From assembly GCA_031081585.1 (NCBI GenBank), contig JAVHLY010000001.1, positions 1 to 64,000 on the forward strand: a stretch of 64,000 nt of DNA, written 5' to 3'. Both the position numbers and the translations under genes were made by a program. How positions within the stretch are numbered: the stretch's first letter is position 1; the number at the start of each line of letters is the position of its first letter. Of the stretch, positions 24,445 through 32,867 are shown piece by piece. Below the pieces are notes generated by a model that did not search any database, was not told where the DNA came from, and worked only from the letters and a program-made list of their open reading frames with translations. Source of the stretch: Armatimonadota bacterium (GTDB lineage: Bacteria > Sysuimicrobiota > Sysuimicrobiia > Sysuimicrobiales > Humicultoraceae).

Positions 24445-25581
24445 GTGTCGCAGGGGGCGCGTCCGCAGGTTCAGGCCGGGCTGGAAGGGGTCGTCGCGGC
24501 GGCCTCCGCCATCTCCTTCGTCGACGGTCAGGAAGGCCGGCTCCTCTACCGCGGGTACGACATCCACGACCTCGCCGAGCACAGCACCTTCGAGGAGGTC
24601 GTCTACCTCCTCTGGCACGGCGAGCTGCCCACCCGGGCCCAGCTCACGGCGCTGCGTCGCGAGCTGGGGGAGGCCCGGGCCCTCCCCGACGGGGCGCTGC
24701 GGGTGCTGCGGGTCCTGCCGGCCAACGCCGACCCCATGGACGCGCTGCGCACGGCCACCTCGGCGCTCGGTGCCCTGGATCCGGACGGGCGTGCGCCGGC
24801 GGTGGAGGCGGCGCGGCGCATCGCCGGGCGGCTGGTGGCGCAGTTCCCCACGGTGGTGGCCGCTTTCCACCGGTTGCGCCAAGGACTCGACCCGGTCGCT
24901 CCCACCCCCACCCGCGGGCACGCCGCCGACTTCCTGGCCATGCTCTTCGGCCGTGAGCCCGAGCCGGAGCTGGCACGGGCGATGGACGTCGCCCTCATCC
25001 TCCACGCCGACCACGAGCTGAACGCCAGCACCTTCGCCGCGCGCGTCACCGCCGCCACCCTCTCCGACATGTACGCCGCCGTCACCTCGGCGGTGGGGAC
25101 GCTCAAGGGGCCGCTCCACGGCGGGGCCAACGAGGACGTCATGCGCGTGCTGCAGGAGATCGGCCGCCTGGAGCGGGTGCGCCAGGTCGTCCACGCGAAG
25201 CTGGAGCGCAAGGAGAAGATCCCCGGCTTCGGCCACCGCGTCTACCGCACCGAGGACCCGCGGGTCCGGCACCTCCGCCGCCTGGCCCGGGAACTGGGAG
25301 CGCGGGCCGGCGACCTGACCTGGTTCGAGCTGACCCGGGCGCTGGAGGAGGTGGTGCGGGAGGAGAAGGGCCTCTACCCCAACGTCGACCTCTACTCCGC
25401 CGCCACCTACCAGGCCATGGGGATCCCCATGGACCTGTTCACCTCGGTCTTCGCGGTCAGCCGCATCAGCGGCTGGACCGCCCACGTGCTGGAGCAGTAC
25501 GGCGACAACCGCCTCATCCGGCCGCGCGCCGAGTACATCGGGCCGCAGCGCCGGGCCTACGTCCCGCTCGACCTGCGCTAG
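24445..25581 (+). CDS. Citrate synthase (or 2-methylcitrate synthase)
   Basis: Condenses acetyl-CoA with oxaloacetate at the entry to the TCA cycle. The protein is 378 residues, the short Gram-positive/archaeal type. The catalytic residues are His225 (GPLHGGANEDV), His264 (GFGHRVYRTEDPR) and Asp315 (NVDLYSAATYQAMGIP). The opening segment AISFVDGQEGRLLYRGYDIHDLAEHSTFEEVVYLLWHGELP is standard. It has its own promoter and strong AAGGAGGG; the start is a GTG. No other TCA-cycle gene is adjacent. Activity with propionyl-CoA cannot be excluded, since 2-methylcitrate synthases of this length look alike. Confidence 0.95.
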   Translation: MSQGARPQVQAGLEGVVAAASAISFVDGQEGRLLYRGYDIHDLAEHSTFEEVVYLLWHGELPTRAQLTALRRELGEARALPDGALRVLRVLPANADPMDALRTATSALGALDPDGRAPAVEAARRIAGRLVAQFPTVVAAFHRLRQGLDPVAPTPTRGHAADFLAMLFGREPEPELARAMDVALILHADHELNASTFAARVTAATLSDMYAAVTSAVGTLKGPLHGGANEDVMRVLQEIGRLERVRQVVHAKLERKEKIPGFGHRVYRTEDPRVRHLRRLARELGARAGDLTWFELTRALEEVVREEKGLYPNVDLYSAATYQAMGIPMDLFTSVFAVSRISGWTAHVLEQYGDNRLIRPRAEYIGPQRRAYVPLDLR

Positions 25582-25789
25582 CCGCTGCCGCCGCCATCTG
25601 CCTGCCGGACGACCGGTGGCGGGGTGCGCCTCCATGGCTGCCAGGCCGGGAGAGGCCCGAGGCGAGTGGTCGGGCGCCGGCCGGATGGACGCATCGGTCC
25701 AGGGTCCGATAGTCCGATCCCGGTGTGGGCCGTAGGCTGGAGGTAGGCCGTGACGTTGGCCTTCGGGATGGGCGACGGCCGGGGGCGCG

Positions 25790-27976
25790 ATGAGCCTGCG
25801 CCGACGGATCATGGTGCTGGCGGCCATCGGGATGGTGGCCGCCACTGCGCCGTTGGGGCTCATGGGCGTCGGGATGCTCCGTGCCGCCACCGAGCGCGTC
25901 CTGGCCGAACGGCTCGCCCTGACGCGGGTGACGGCGGAGCACCTCGACGGGCGGCTGAGCCGGAGCCGGGACCACCTGGTGGTCCTGGCGCGCCTGGTGG
26001 CGGCCGCGCGGGCGCGCGGCCGTCTCGGGGAGATGCGCCCCGTCCTCGCGGCCATCACCCTCGAGTCCACAGTGTTCACTGGCGGAGTCCTCCTGACGGA
26101 CGCCGCGGGTGAGCTGGTCTTCCAGGAACCCGGCACCGACGCTCTGGCGTTGTCCCGTCAGGACCTGCGCCCGGTGATCCACCAGACCCTGAGCACGGGG
26201 CGACCGGCCGTCAGCACGCTGCTCCGCACGGCCGGCAGCCTCCCCGTCGTCGTCATGACGGTGCCGGTTCCCGGTCCGGGACCCCGGCCGGCGGGAGTGC
26301 TGGCCGGAGTGATCAACCTGGCGGACCCTGCCCTGCAGACGTTCGTGGAGGGCATGGCCGTCGGCACCACGGGGCACGCCGTCGTCGTGGATGCGGACGG
26401 CGTCGTCCTGATGAGCACCGACCGCAGGGAACTCTTCACGCGGGGCGAGCACCCGGAGTTCTTCATCCGGCACATGCGGGCACGGAAGGCCGCCGTGGGG
26501 CCGACGGAGGACCGCGAGGGGCACGCCATGGCCTTCGTGCCCCTGACGACGGTGCCCTGGGGCGTCGCGGCCGGCCAGGACGAAGAGGAGACCTTCGGCC
26601 CGATCCGGCGGCTGCGCGACCGCATCGTGCTCTTCGGGCTGGCGGTGCTGGCCGCCGCCCTCCTCTTCGCGTGGGTGGACACCGGGGCGGTCGCCGCCCC
26701 GCTGCGGTTGCTGCAGGAGAACGCCGAGCGCATTGCCCGCGGCGACCTGGGGCGTCCCGTGGACGTGCAGCGGGGCGACGAGATCGGCGCGCTGGCGCGG
26801 AGCTTCGAGACGATGCGGGTCAGGCTCCTGGCCTCTCTGGAAGAGATCCAGCGCCGGGCCGTCGCCTCCCAGGCCCTCTACGAGGTGGGCACCGAGGTGT
26901 TGAGTCTGCGGGACCGGGATGCGGTGCTGCGTTCTGTCGCCGCCCGTGCCGCCTCGCTCCTCCGGGCCGACGTCGCCGTCGTGTGCCTGTTCGCCGGGCG
27001 GGGCGACCGGGCCGTCGTGCGCGCGGCGTCCGGCCCGGCGGCCGGCGCCGTCGCCCGGGGGAGCACCTTCCCGGTGCCGGCCGGTGATCTCCAGCAGGGC
27101 TGCGTGACCTGTGCCAACATCGACGCGGCGCTCCGCTCGTCGCACCTGGCGGTGCCGCTCACCGTCGGTCGCCGCACGGTGGGTGCGCTCTGTGTCGCCT
27201 CCTCCACTCCACGGACCTTCTCCCCGGAGGACCGCGAGATCCTCAACGGCCTGGCCAACCTGGCCGCTATCGCCGTGGAGAATGCACGGCTGCAGGGGCA
27301 GGTGCGGTCACTGGCGGTCGCTGAGGAGCGCGAGCGCATCGCGCGGGAACTCCACGACAGTGTTGGCCAGGTGTTGGGCTACGTCAACACCAAGGTCCAG
27401 GCAGTGAAGCTCCTGCTGGAGGCCGGGAAACTGCCGGAGGCCCTGGCACAGCTGGGGCAGCTGGAGGACGCGGCGCGCACGAGCTACGCTGACCTGCGGG
27501 AGGCCATCCTGGGGCTGCGCACCGAGATCTCGCCCCACTGCCGGCTGGTGGACGCCTTGCGGGAGTATGTCAGCCGTTTCAGTGAGCTGAGCGGTGTGGA
27601 GACCCGGTTGCTCGTCGAGGGCGATCCTGCCGCATACCTCGTGGACCCGCCCGTCGAGCTCCACCTGATCCGCATCGTCCAGGAAGCGCTGGCCAACGTC
27701 CGCAAGCACGCGCGGGCCCGGCGCGCCTGGGTCTGGTTGGTGGAGCGGGGAGGGACCCTGATGGTGTCCGTCAGCGACGACGGCGTGGGGTTCGACCCGG
27801 CCCGCGTCGGCGGGGGGCTGTGGCCGCGGTTCGGCTTGCAGACCATGCGCGAGCGGGCGGAAGCCATCGGCGGTTCGTTCGCGGTTCGCCGCCGCGACGG
27901 CGGGGGTACGGTGGTGAGCGTCTCCCTGCCCGTGCATCGCGGGGGACCTGTGGATGCGCGTGCTGCTGGTGGATGA
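25790..27976 (+). CDS. NarX/LiaS-type sensor histidine kinase
   Basis: Membrane kinase of 728 residues. Helix 1 is at about 8-30, an extracytoplasmic Cache-like sensor at about 35-275, helix 2 at about 279-300, HAMP at about 300-350, GAF at about 360-515, HisKA_3 with the phosphoryl-accepting His522 (RERIARELHDSVGQVLGYV), and HATPase from about 600 (EALANVRKHARA, DDGVGFDP). The GAF domain holds a Cys-x2-Cys pair (GCVTCANID), which might bind a metal or cluster or sense redox state. The response-regulator gene overlaps its end by 23 bases. The redox operon downstream is the obvious target, so a signal tied to electron acceptors is plausible. Confidence 0.92.
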   Translation: MSLRRRIMVLAAIGMVAATAPLGLMGVGMLRAATERVLAERLALTRVTAEHLDGRLSRSRDHLVVLARLVAAARARGRLGEMRPVLAAITLESTVFTGGVLLTDAAGELVFQEPGTDALALSRQDLRPVIHQTLSTGRPAVSTLLRTAGSLPVVVMTVPVPGPGPRPAGVLAGVINLADPALQTFVEGMAVGTTGHAVVVDADGVVLMSTDRRELFTRGEHPEFFIRHMRARKAAVGPTEDREGHAMAFVPLTTVPWGVAAGQDEEETFGPIRRLRDRIVLFGLAVLAAALLFAWVDTGAVAAPLRLLQENAERIARGDLGRPVDVQRGDEIGALARSFETMRVRLLASLEEIQRRAVASQALYEVGTEVLSLRDRDAVLRSVAARAASLLRADVAVVCLFAGRGDRAVVRAASGPAAGAVARGSTFPVPAGDLQQGCVTCANIDAALRSSHLAVPLTVGRRTVGALCVASSTPRTFSPEDREILNGLANLAAIAVENARLQGQVRSLAVAEERERIARELHDSVGQVLGYVNTKVQAVKLLLEAGKLPEALAQLGQLEDAARTSYADLREAILGLRTEISPHCRLVDALREYVSRFSELSGVETRLLVEGDPAAYLVDPPVELHLIRIVQEALANVRKHARARRAWVWLVERGGTLMVSVSDDGVGFDPARVGGGLWPRFGLQTMRERAEAIGGSFAVRRRDGGGTVVSVSLPVHRGGPVDARAAGG

Positions 27977-28622
27977 CCATCCCCTCTTCCGCGACGGCCT
28001 CCGAAGCCTGCTCCAGGCCCGGGGCGTTCAGGTCGTCGGCGAAGCCAGCGACGGGCAGGAAGCGCTCGAGCGCGCCTGGCAGCTTCGGCCCGACGTGGTC
28101 CTGATGGACATCACCATGCCCCGGATGGATGGCCTGGAGGCCACGCGGCTCATCAAAGCCCGGATGCCCGACGTCAAAGTCGTCATCCTGACCGTCTCTG
28201 ACGAGGACCGGATGCTCTTCGAGGCGATCAAGAGCGGGGCGCAGGGCTACCTGCTCAAGAACCTGCGGGCTGACGAGTTCTTCGACCTGCTGAGTGGGAT
28301 CGAGCGAGGCGAGGCTCCCATCACCCGCCGCCTGGCCAGCCGCATCCTGGAGGAGTTCGCCCGGGAACCCGGCGGCCCGAGCCGACCCGGGACGCACGAC
28401 GCGCTCACCGAACGGGAGCGCGACGTGCTCCGCTGCGTCAGCCAGGGCGCTTCCAACCGCGAGATCGCCGTCATGCTTCGCATCTCGGAGAACACGGTCA
28501 AATACCACATGAGGAACATCCTGGAAAAGCTGCACCTGCGGAACCGCGCCGAAGTGGTGGCCTACGCGGCCCGGCGGGGATGGCTCCCGCCGGAGCGGCC
28601 CCCGGACTCCGACCCGCCCTAA
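27954..28622 (+). CDS. NarL/FixJ-family response regulator
   Basis: DNA-binding partner of the kinase, 222 residues. The receiver domain (1-120) has Asp7, Asp8 and phospho-accepting Asp52 (VVLMDITMP), plus the conserved Thr and Lys (ILTVSD, YLLKNL). The LuxR-type helix-turn-helix is at about 150-210 (LTERERDVLRCVSQGASNREIAVML, ENTVKYHMRNILEKL). Start within the kinase gene, so the two are translationally linked. A perfect 8-bp inverted repeat 37 bases downstream is a candidate binding site. Confidence 0.95.
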   Translation: MRVLLVDDHPLFRDGLRSLLQARGVQVVGEASDGQEALERAWQLRPDVVLMDITMPRMDGLEATRLIKARMPDVKVVILTVSDEDRMLFEAIKSGAQGYLLKNLRADEFFDLLSGIERGEAPITRRLASRILEEFAREPGGPSRPGTHDALTERERDVLRCVSQGASNREIAVMLRISENTVKYHMRNILEKLHLRNRAEVVAYAARRGWLPPERPPDSDPP

Positions 28623-28658
28623 CCCCGGCGCGGGAGGGCCCCGCCGGGTCCGGCCCCG

Positions 28659-28678
28659 CCCTACCCGAACGGGTAGGG
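28659..28678 (+). promoter_or_regulatory. Perfect inverted repeat, candidate response-regulator operator
   Basis: CCCTACCC-GAAC-GGGTAGGG, 8-bp arms around four bases, located between the NarL-type regulator and the redox operon. The TACCC/GGGTA halves resemble NarL heptamer cores, but the spacing is two bases shorter than the known 7-2-7 site. A second, weaker inverted repeat lies at 28722-28742 (GCCCAC/GTGGGC). Either could also be a terminator of the regulator gene; there is no T-run. Confidence 0.5.
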
Positions 28679-28818
28679 AGCTTGCCCACCTGCCTGGAGG
28701 GTCTGCACCACCCGTCCCCCTGCCCACTGGTGCGTTGTGGGCGGCGACGCGACCGCCTACCGTCGAAGCGGGCCGGCGCAGGAGCGCCGTCCACGTACCT
28801 CAGCGGAGGTGAGCAACG

Positions 28819-29301
28819 ATGGGGCGTGCAGTGGGGCTCGCCACCATGGTGCTCGTCCTGGCTCTCCTCGTGGGTGCTGCCACCGCGGGCGGCGGGCGGC
28901 AGGTGACCGTCACCATGGGCGAAGACGGCCCGCGCATGTTCTTCCGCCCGGCTCGGATCGTGCTGGCGTCGGGCGTCGAGACGGAGCTCGTCCTGGTGAA
29001 CCGCGGCAGGCTGAAGCACGAGTTCATGGTGTACGCGCCGCCGAAGCCCGGCATGTCGCGGGACGCCCTGCACGAGTGGGCCGAGGACAACAACTACTTC
29101 AAGGGCCTTGAGGTCACCGTGGAGGGTAGCGGGCTGGAAGTGGAGACCAGGGAGCTGATCGAGATCGAAGTCGCCGCGGGGAAATCCGCGGAAGTGAAGT
29201 TCACGCCGAAGAAGACCGGAACGTTTGAGATGGCCTGCCTGATCAAGGATCCGGTGGACCACTACCAGGCGGGGATGCGAGGCACGCTCGTGGTGAAGTA
29301 G
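28819..29301 (+). CDS. Secreted cupredoxin (blue-copper-like protein)
   Basis: Periplasmic or cell-surface electron carrier of 160 residues. An N-terminal signal peptide (ATMVLVLALLVGAATAGG) precedes a beta-rich domain. Candidate type-1 copper ligands are His67 (LKHEF), Cys140 (EMACL), His148 and Met153 (DHYQAGM). The Cys-x7-His-x4-Met spacing is longer than in azurin or plastocyanin but follows the same order. GGAGGTG precedes the ATG by about eight bases. First gene of a five-gene cluster with a second copper-type protein, an iron-sulfur protein and an NrfD-type membrane protein, so it is probably the soluble partner of that complex. Confidence 0.85.
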   Translation: MGRAVGLATMVLVLALLVGAATAGGGRQVTVTMGEDGPRMFFRPARIVLASGVETELVLVNRGRLKHEFMVYAPPKPGMSRDALHEWAEDNNYFKGLEVTVEGSGLEVETRELIEIEVAAGKSAEVKFTPKKTGTFEMACLIKDPVDHYQAGMRGTLVVK

Positions 29302-29316
29302 TGGAGGTGCGGCGCC

Positions 29317-29766
29317 ATGGGGCAGAGAGCGGTCACCGCCAGCGCGGTCTTCGTGGCGGTCCTGGCGACGGCGGCGGCCATCTATCTGGTGGATCAAGGG
29401 TACCGCCCGCCCATCTCGGCCGCGCCGCCGGTGACGCCGGAAATCCGCCGGTTCGACCTCTACCTGCACGCCTTCGAGGTGGGGGACCGCCCCGTCTATC
29501 ACTGGATGCCGCCGACGCTGGTCGTCAATGCTGGCGACCCGGTGATGCTGCGGGTGATCAACGCCGACCCTGACAGTGCCCACGGGTTCGCCCTGGGCGC
29601 CTTCAACCTCGCGGTCCCCAGCATCCCGCCCGGGCAGGCCACCACCCTCCGCTTCCGGGCCACGCGGCCCGGTGTGTACCACTTCGGCTGCGCCCTCACC
29701 GGCTGCGCTGCGGATCACGCCAGCCAGGTGGGCCAGCTCGTCGTCCTGGGCGACACGCCGCCGTGA
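29317..29766 (+). CDS. Membrane-anchored cupredoxin, COX2-like, with altered copper-A-type motif
   Basis: 149 residues: an N-terminal anchor (AVFVAVLATAAAIYLVDQGY) and a cupredoxin domain resembling the CuA domain of cytochrome oxidase subunit II. His89 (SAHGFALG) is the first ligand; the C-terminal loop reads C-A-L-T-G-C-A-A-D-H (Cys125, Cys130, His134). In CuA the pattern is C-x3-C-x3-H-x2-M. Here one extra residue separates the cysteines and Gln137 stands where the Met would be. This may be a modified binuclear site or a mononuclear one. GGAGGTG lies upstream. No oxidase subunit I is nearby, so it is not an ordinary oxidase subunit II. Confidence 0.8.
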   Translation: MGQRAVTASAVFVAVLATAAAIYLVDQGYRPPISAAPPVTPEIRRFDLYLHAFEVGDRPVYHWMPPTLVVNAGDPVMLRVINADPDSAHGFALGAFNLAVPSIPPGQATTLRFRATRPGVYHFGCALTGCAADHASQVGQLVVLGDTPP

Positions 29767-30665
29767 GGGTCTCGCGACGGTCCTTCCTCAAGCTTGCCGC
29801 CGCCGCCGGGATGGTCGCGGCATGGGCGGTGGGCGAGCCGGCGGCTCCGGTGCGCCGCCCGTGGGTGGGGGCGGGCCGCGGCGTGCCGGCCCTCGCCCGC
29901 AGCACGGGCCAGGCCGGTCGGCCACGTCGCTGGGTCATGGTGGTGGACCTGGCCAAGTGTGACGGCTGCCAGGAGTGCACCCGGGCGTGCACCGCCATGC
30001 ACCGCGTCCCGCCAGGACAGGAGTGGATTCGGGTCTACGAGATGCGGGACGAGGCCACCGGCCTGGCCTACTGGCTGCCGCGTCCCTGCATGCAGTGCGA
30101 CAACCCGCCGTGCGTGAAGGTCTGCCCGGTCAGCGCCACGTGGAAGCGCGACGACGGCATCGTCATGCAGGACACCAGCCGGTGCATCGGCTGTCGGTAC
30201 TGCATCGCCGCGTGTCCCTACCAGGCCCGGGCCTTCAACTGGCTCGAGCCGGCCGCCACCCCCGAGCGGACCGGGGAGGCGTACGACCCCGAGTGGAACC
30301 GCGTGCATTTCAAGGGCACCACGGAGAAGTGCATCTTCTGCCCCGCCCTGATCAAGGAGGGGAAGCTTCCCGCCTGCGTGGCAGCCTGTCCCATGGGTGC
30401 CATCTATTTCGGCGACCGTGAGGAAGACGCCGTGACCAACTCCCAGGGCGAGACGGTCCGCTTCTCGGCGCTGGTGACCGAGCAGGCCGGCTACCGCCTG
30501 TTGGAGGAGCTGGGCACCGAGCCGCGCGTCTACTACCTGCCGCCGCGCCAGCGCCTCTACCCCGCGCCGCCGGCGGAGCCGGCGGCGGCACCTGTGCCGG
30601 CGGCGGCGCCGCGACGGACCGTTCCGCCGGACCGGCCTGGCGCCGTCGGAGGTGCGGTGCCATGA
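29763..30665 (+). CDS. Tat-exported ferredoxin-type protein with four [4Fe-4S] sites (NrfC/DmsB-like)
   Basis: Electron-transfer subunit of 300 residues. The twin-arginine signal is SRRSFLKLAAAAG, so the protein works on the outer face of the membrane. Four cysteine groups are seen: KCDGCQECTRAC, CMQCDNPPCVKVCP, CIGCRYCIAACP, and CIFC with a later CVAACP. Together they would hold four cubane clusters, as in DmsB, NrfC and PsrB. The C-terminal 45 residues are Pro/Ala-rich. The GTG start overlaps the previous stop, and the next gene begins within its stop (ATGA). It would pass electrons between the NrfD-like quinone-binding protein and the cupredoxins. No molybdopterin enzyme gene is present in the cluster. 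Confidence 0.92.
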   Translation: MRVSRRSFLKLAAAAGMVAAWAVGEPAAPVRRPWVGAGRGVPALARSTGQAGRPRRWVMVVDLAKCDGCQECTRACTAMHRVPPGQEWIRVYEMRDEATGLAYWLPRPCMQCDNPPCVKVCPVSATWKRDDGIVMQDTSRCIGCRYCIAACPYQARAFNWLEPAATPERTGEAYDPEWNRVHFKGTTEKCIFCPALIKEGKLPACVAACPMGAIYFGDREEDAVTNSQGETVRFSALVTEQAGYRLLEELGTEPRVYYLPPRQRLYPAPPAEPAAAPVPAAAPRRTVPPDRPGAVGGAVP

Positions 30666-32230
30666 GCAGGCCGCCTCACCACGGGTTCTCGGACCGCGAG
30701 GAGCGCCTGCTCGCCTCGCTGTCGGCGGGCGGAACGGGCTTCTCCGCCTTGATCGGGGGGCTGCTGGCGGTGGTCGTCTGGGGCCTGGTGGCGTATGCCA
30801 CGCAGCTGCGCCACGGCCTGGGCGTCACCGGTCTGCGCGACCACGTCCTGTGGGGCGTCTACATCGCCAACTTCGTCTTCTTCATCGGCGTCAGCCACGT
30901 GGGCGCCCTGATGTCGGCCATCCTGCGTCTGACGGGCGCCGAGTGGCGGCGCCCCATCACCCGCATGGCGGAGGCCATCACCTTTGCCTCCCTCCTGATG
31001 GGAGCCCTGATGCCGGTGGTGGACATGGGGCGACCAGACCGGTTGCTGACCCTCATCGGGCATGGCCGACTGCAGTCCCCGATCCTGTGGGACATCCTGT
31101 CCATCACGACCTACCTGACCGGCAGTACGCTCTTCCTCTACGTGCCCATGATCCCCGACCTCGCCCTCCTGCGCCACCGCTACGCCGGGGGCCCCGCCTG
31201 GCGCCGGCGGCTGTACACCCTCCTGAGCCTCGGGTGGCAGGACACCCCCGCCCAGCGCCACGCCCTGGAGACCATCATGCGGGTGCTGGCGGTGATGATC
31301 ATCCCGATCGCCGTCTCCGTGCACACCGTCGTCTCCTGGATCTTCGGCATGACGCTGCGCGCAGGCTGGAACAGCACCATCTTCGGTCCCTACTTCGTCT
31401 CGGGGGCCCTGTTCAGCGGGGCCGCGGCGGTCGTGACAGCCATGGCGACGTTTCGGTGGGCCTACCACCTGGAGGACTACATCACCGAGGCGCACTTCCG
31501 GCGCATGGGCTACTTGCTCATCGCGCTGGGGCTGGCGTACGGCTACTTCACGTTCGCGGAGTACCTGACGCCCGCCTACAAGATGGCGACCGCCGAGCGG
31601 GGGTACCTCACGGCCGTCTTCAGCGGTCCCTTGGCGCGGCTGTTCTGGTTCACGCAGCTGACTGGCATCTTGCTCCCGGTGCTCCTCCTCACCCTGCCGC
31701 GGATCGCCTGGGTGCCTCGGCTGCACAGGGTACCGCTGTTGCGACCGCGGCCGGCGCTGGCGGCAGCCGTCACGTACGCCGTCGCCACCGTGGTCCTGTC
31801 CGCCGCCGGCCCGCGCATGACGATGGCCCGCGTGAACCTGACCGCGCTGATCCCACCGTGGGCGCTGCCGGCGCTGGTCCTCTGGCTCTTCCTGGCCTGG
31901 CTCCCCGTCTTCCACGTCCGGCCCATCGCGGCCGCCGTGGTCGCTTCGCTGCTGGTGAACGTCGGCGCATGGCTCAAGCGCTACCTCATCATCGTCCCGA
32001 CGCTGCTCAACCCCTTCCTGCCCATCCAGCGTGCACCGACTGGGTGGGCCGCCTACCAGCCCACCTGGGTGGAGTGGTCGATCACGGCCGGCGCGCTGGC
32101 GGGTTTCGCGCTCATCTACATCGGGTTCAGCAAGGTGTTCCCCATCATCCCCATCTGGGAGACGCGCCAGGAGCCCGCGCCGCTCCGCCCGGCCGGCCAG
32201 GAGGGGGTCCCCGGTGTCCCGGCGCTTTAG
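30662..32230 (+). CDS. NrfD/PsrC/ActC-type membrane quinone-interacting subunit
   Basis: Polytopic protein of 522 residues with about ten membrane helices. The first loop reads LRDHVLWGVYIANFVFFIGVSHVGALMSAILRL, and IPIAVSVHTVVSWIFGMTLRAGW contains the conserved His and Arg/Trp segment seen in ActC, HybB and PsrC. The C-terminal WVEWSITAGALAGFALIYIGFSKVFP is also standard for the long ActC-like branch. It likely oxidises or reduces the quinone pool and exchanges electrons with the adjacent FeS protein. ATGA overlap with the FeS gene shows coupled translation. Related subunits occur in alternative complex III, Qrc, Dsr and polysulfide reductase. Confidence 0.92.
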   Translation: MSRPPHHGFSDREERLLASLSAGGTGFSALIGGLLAVVVWGLVAYATQLRHGLGVTGLRDHVLWGVYIANFVFFIGVSHVGALMSAILRLTGAEWRRPITRMAEAITFASLLMGALMPVVDMGRPDRLLTLIGHGRLQSPILWDILSITTYLTGSTLFLYVPMIPDLALLRHRYAGGPAWRRRLYTLLSLGWQDTPAQRHALETIMRVLAVMIIPIAVSVHTVVSWIFGMTLRAGWNSTIFGPYFVSGALFSGAAAVVTAMATFRWAYHLEDYITEAHFRRMGYLLIALGLAYGYFTFAEYLTPAYKMATAERGYLTAVFSGPLARLFWFTQLTGILLPVLLLTLPRIAWVPRLHRVPLLRPRPALAAAVTYAVATVVLSAAGPRMTMARVNLTALIPPWALPALVLWLFLAWLPVFHVRPIAAAVVASLLVNVGAWLKRYLIIVPTLLNPFLPIQRAPTGWAAYQPTWVEWSITAGALAGFALIYIGFSKVFPIIPIWETRQEPAPLRPAGQEGVPGVPAL

Positions 32231-32867
32231 CGCTAGCGCGCTGATCGCCGGCCCGGGGGGGGTCTGGCTGGGCCTGGCGGTGGCGGCGCTGTTCGCCTGC
32301 CCGGCGTGGGCCGCCGAGCCGGCCCGCATCACCCTGGAGGTGGCGGGCCTCGAGGACGCGCGGTGGATCATGGCCGTGGTCACCGACGCGACAGGCGCGC
32401 CGGTGCCCGAGGCGCTCATCGTGTTCAAGGCCCGCACGACCTTCGGCTGGCTCCTCCTGGAGGAGCGATCGACGGACGCCGCCGGCCGGGCGCGGATGGG
32501 CCTTCCCGCCGGCGTGCGGGCGACGGCGATCCGAGCGGAGAGCGCGGACATCGGGCAGGTGCACGCGACCGTGCGCGTGGGTGGACCGTCCCCGGCCACT
32601 CCGCGGGTGCGACCGGACCGCGACGTGCTCAGGGCCCTGAGCCCGCAGCCGGGCGTGATCAGTCCCTATCCCGTGCCGGCGCAGGTGGCGCTGCTCGCGG
32701 CGGTCCTGGGCGGGATCTGGGCGACGTATGGGTATGTGGCCTGGCTCCTGTGGCGCATCCGCACGTCCGGTCGGTCGCAGGGCGTGAGGGCGCCGGCGTC
32801 CCCGGAGCGGGAACCGCTCACTGCTCGGCTTGGGTGGCCTCCAGGAAGGCGTGCAGGGCTGTCGTGA
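32214..32867 (+). CDS. Exported Ig-like (carboxypeptidase-regulatory-type) protein with C-terminal anchor
   Basis: 217 residues: a signal peptide (GVWLGLAVAALFACPAWAAEP), one beta-sandwich domain (ITLEVAGLEDARWIMAVVTDATGAPVPEALIVFKART and STDAAGRARMGLPAGVRATAIRAE), and a membrane helix near the C-terminus (VALLAAVLGGIWATYGYVAWLLW). The domain resembles those used to present or bind partners outside the cell. It begins inside the end of the NrfD-like gene with AGGAGGGGG upstream, so it belongs to the same operon and is probably an accessory subunit. The last 50 bases run into the convergent hydrolase gene. No catalytic residues are recognisable. Confidence 0.75.
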   Translation: MSRRFSASALIAGPGGVWLGLAVAALFACPAWAAEPARITLEVAGLEDARWIMAVVTDATGAPVPEALIVFKARTTFGWLLLEERSTDAAGRARMGLPAGVRATAIRAESADIGQVHATVRVGGPSPATPRVRPDRDVLRALSPQPGVISPYPVPAQVALLAAVLGGIWATYGYVAWLLWRIRTSGRSQGVRAPASPEREPLTARLGWPPGRRAGLS

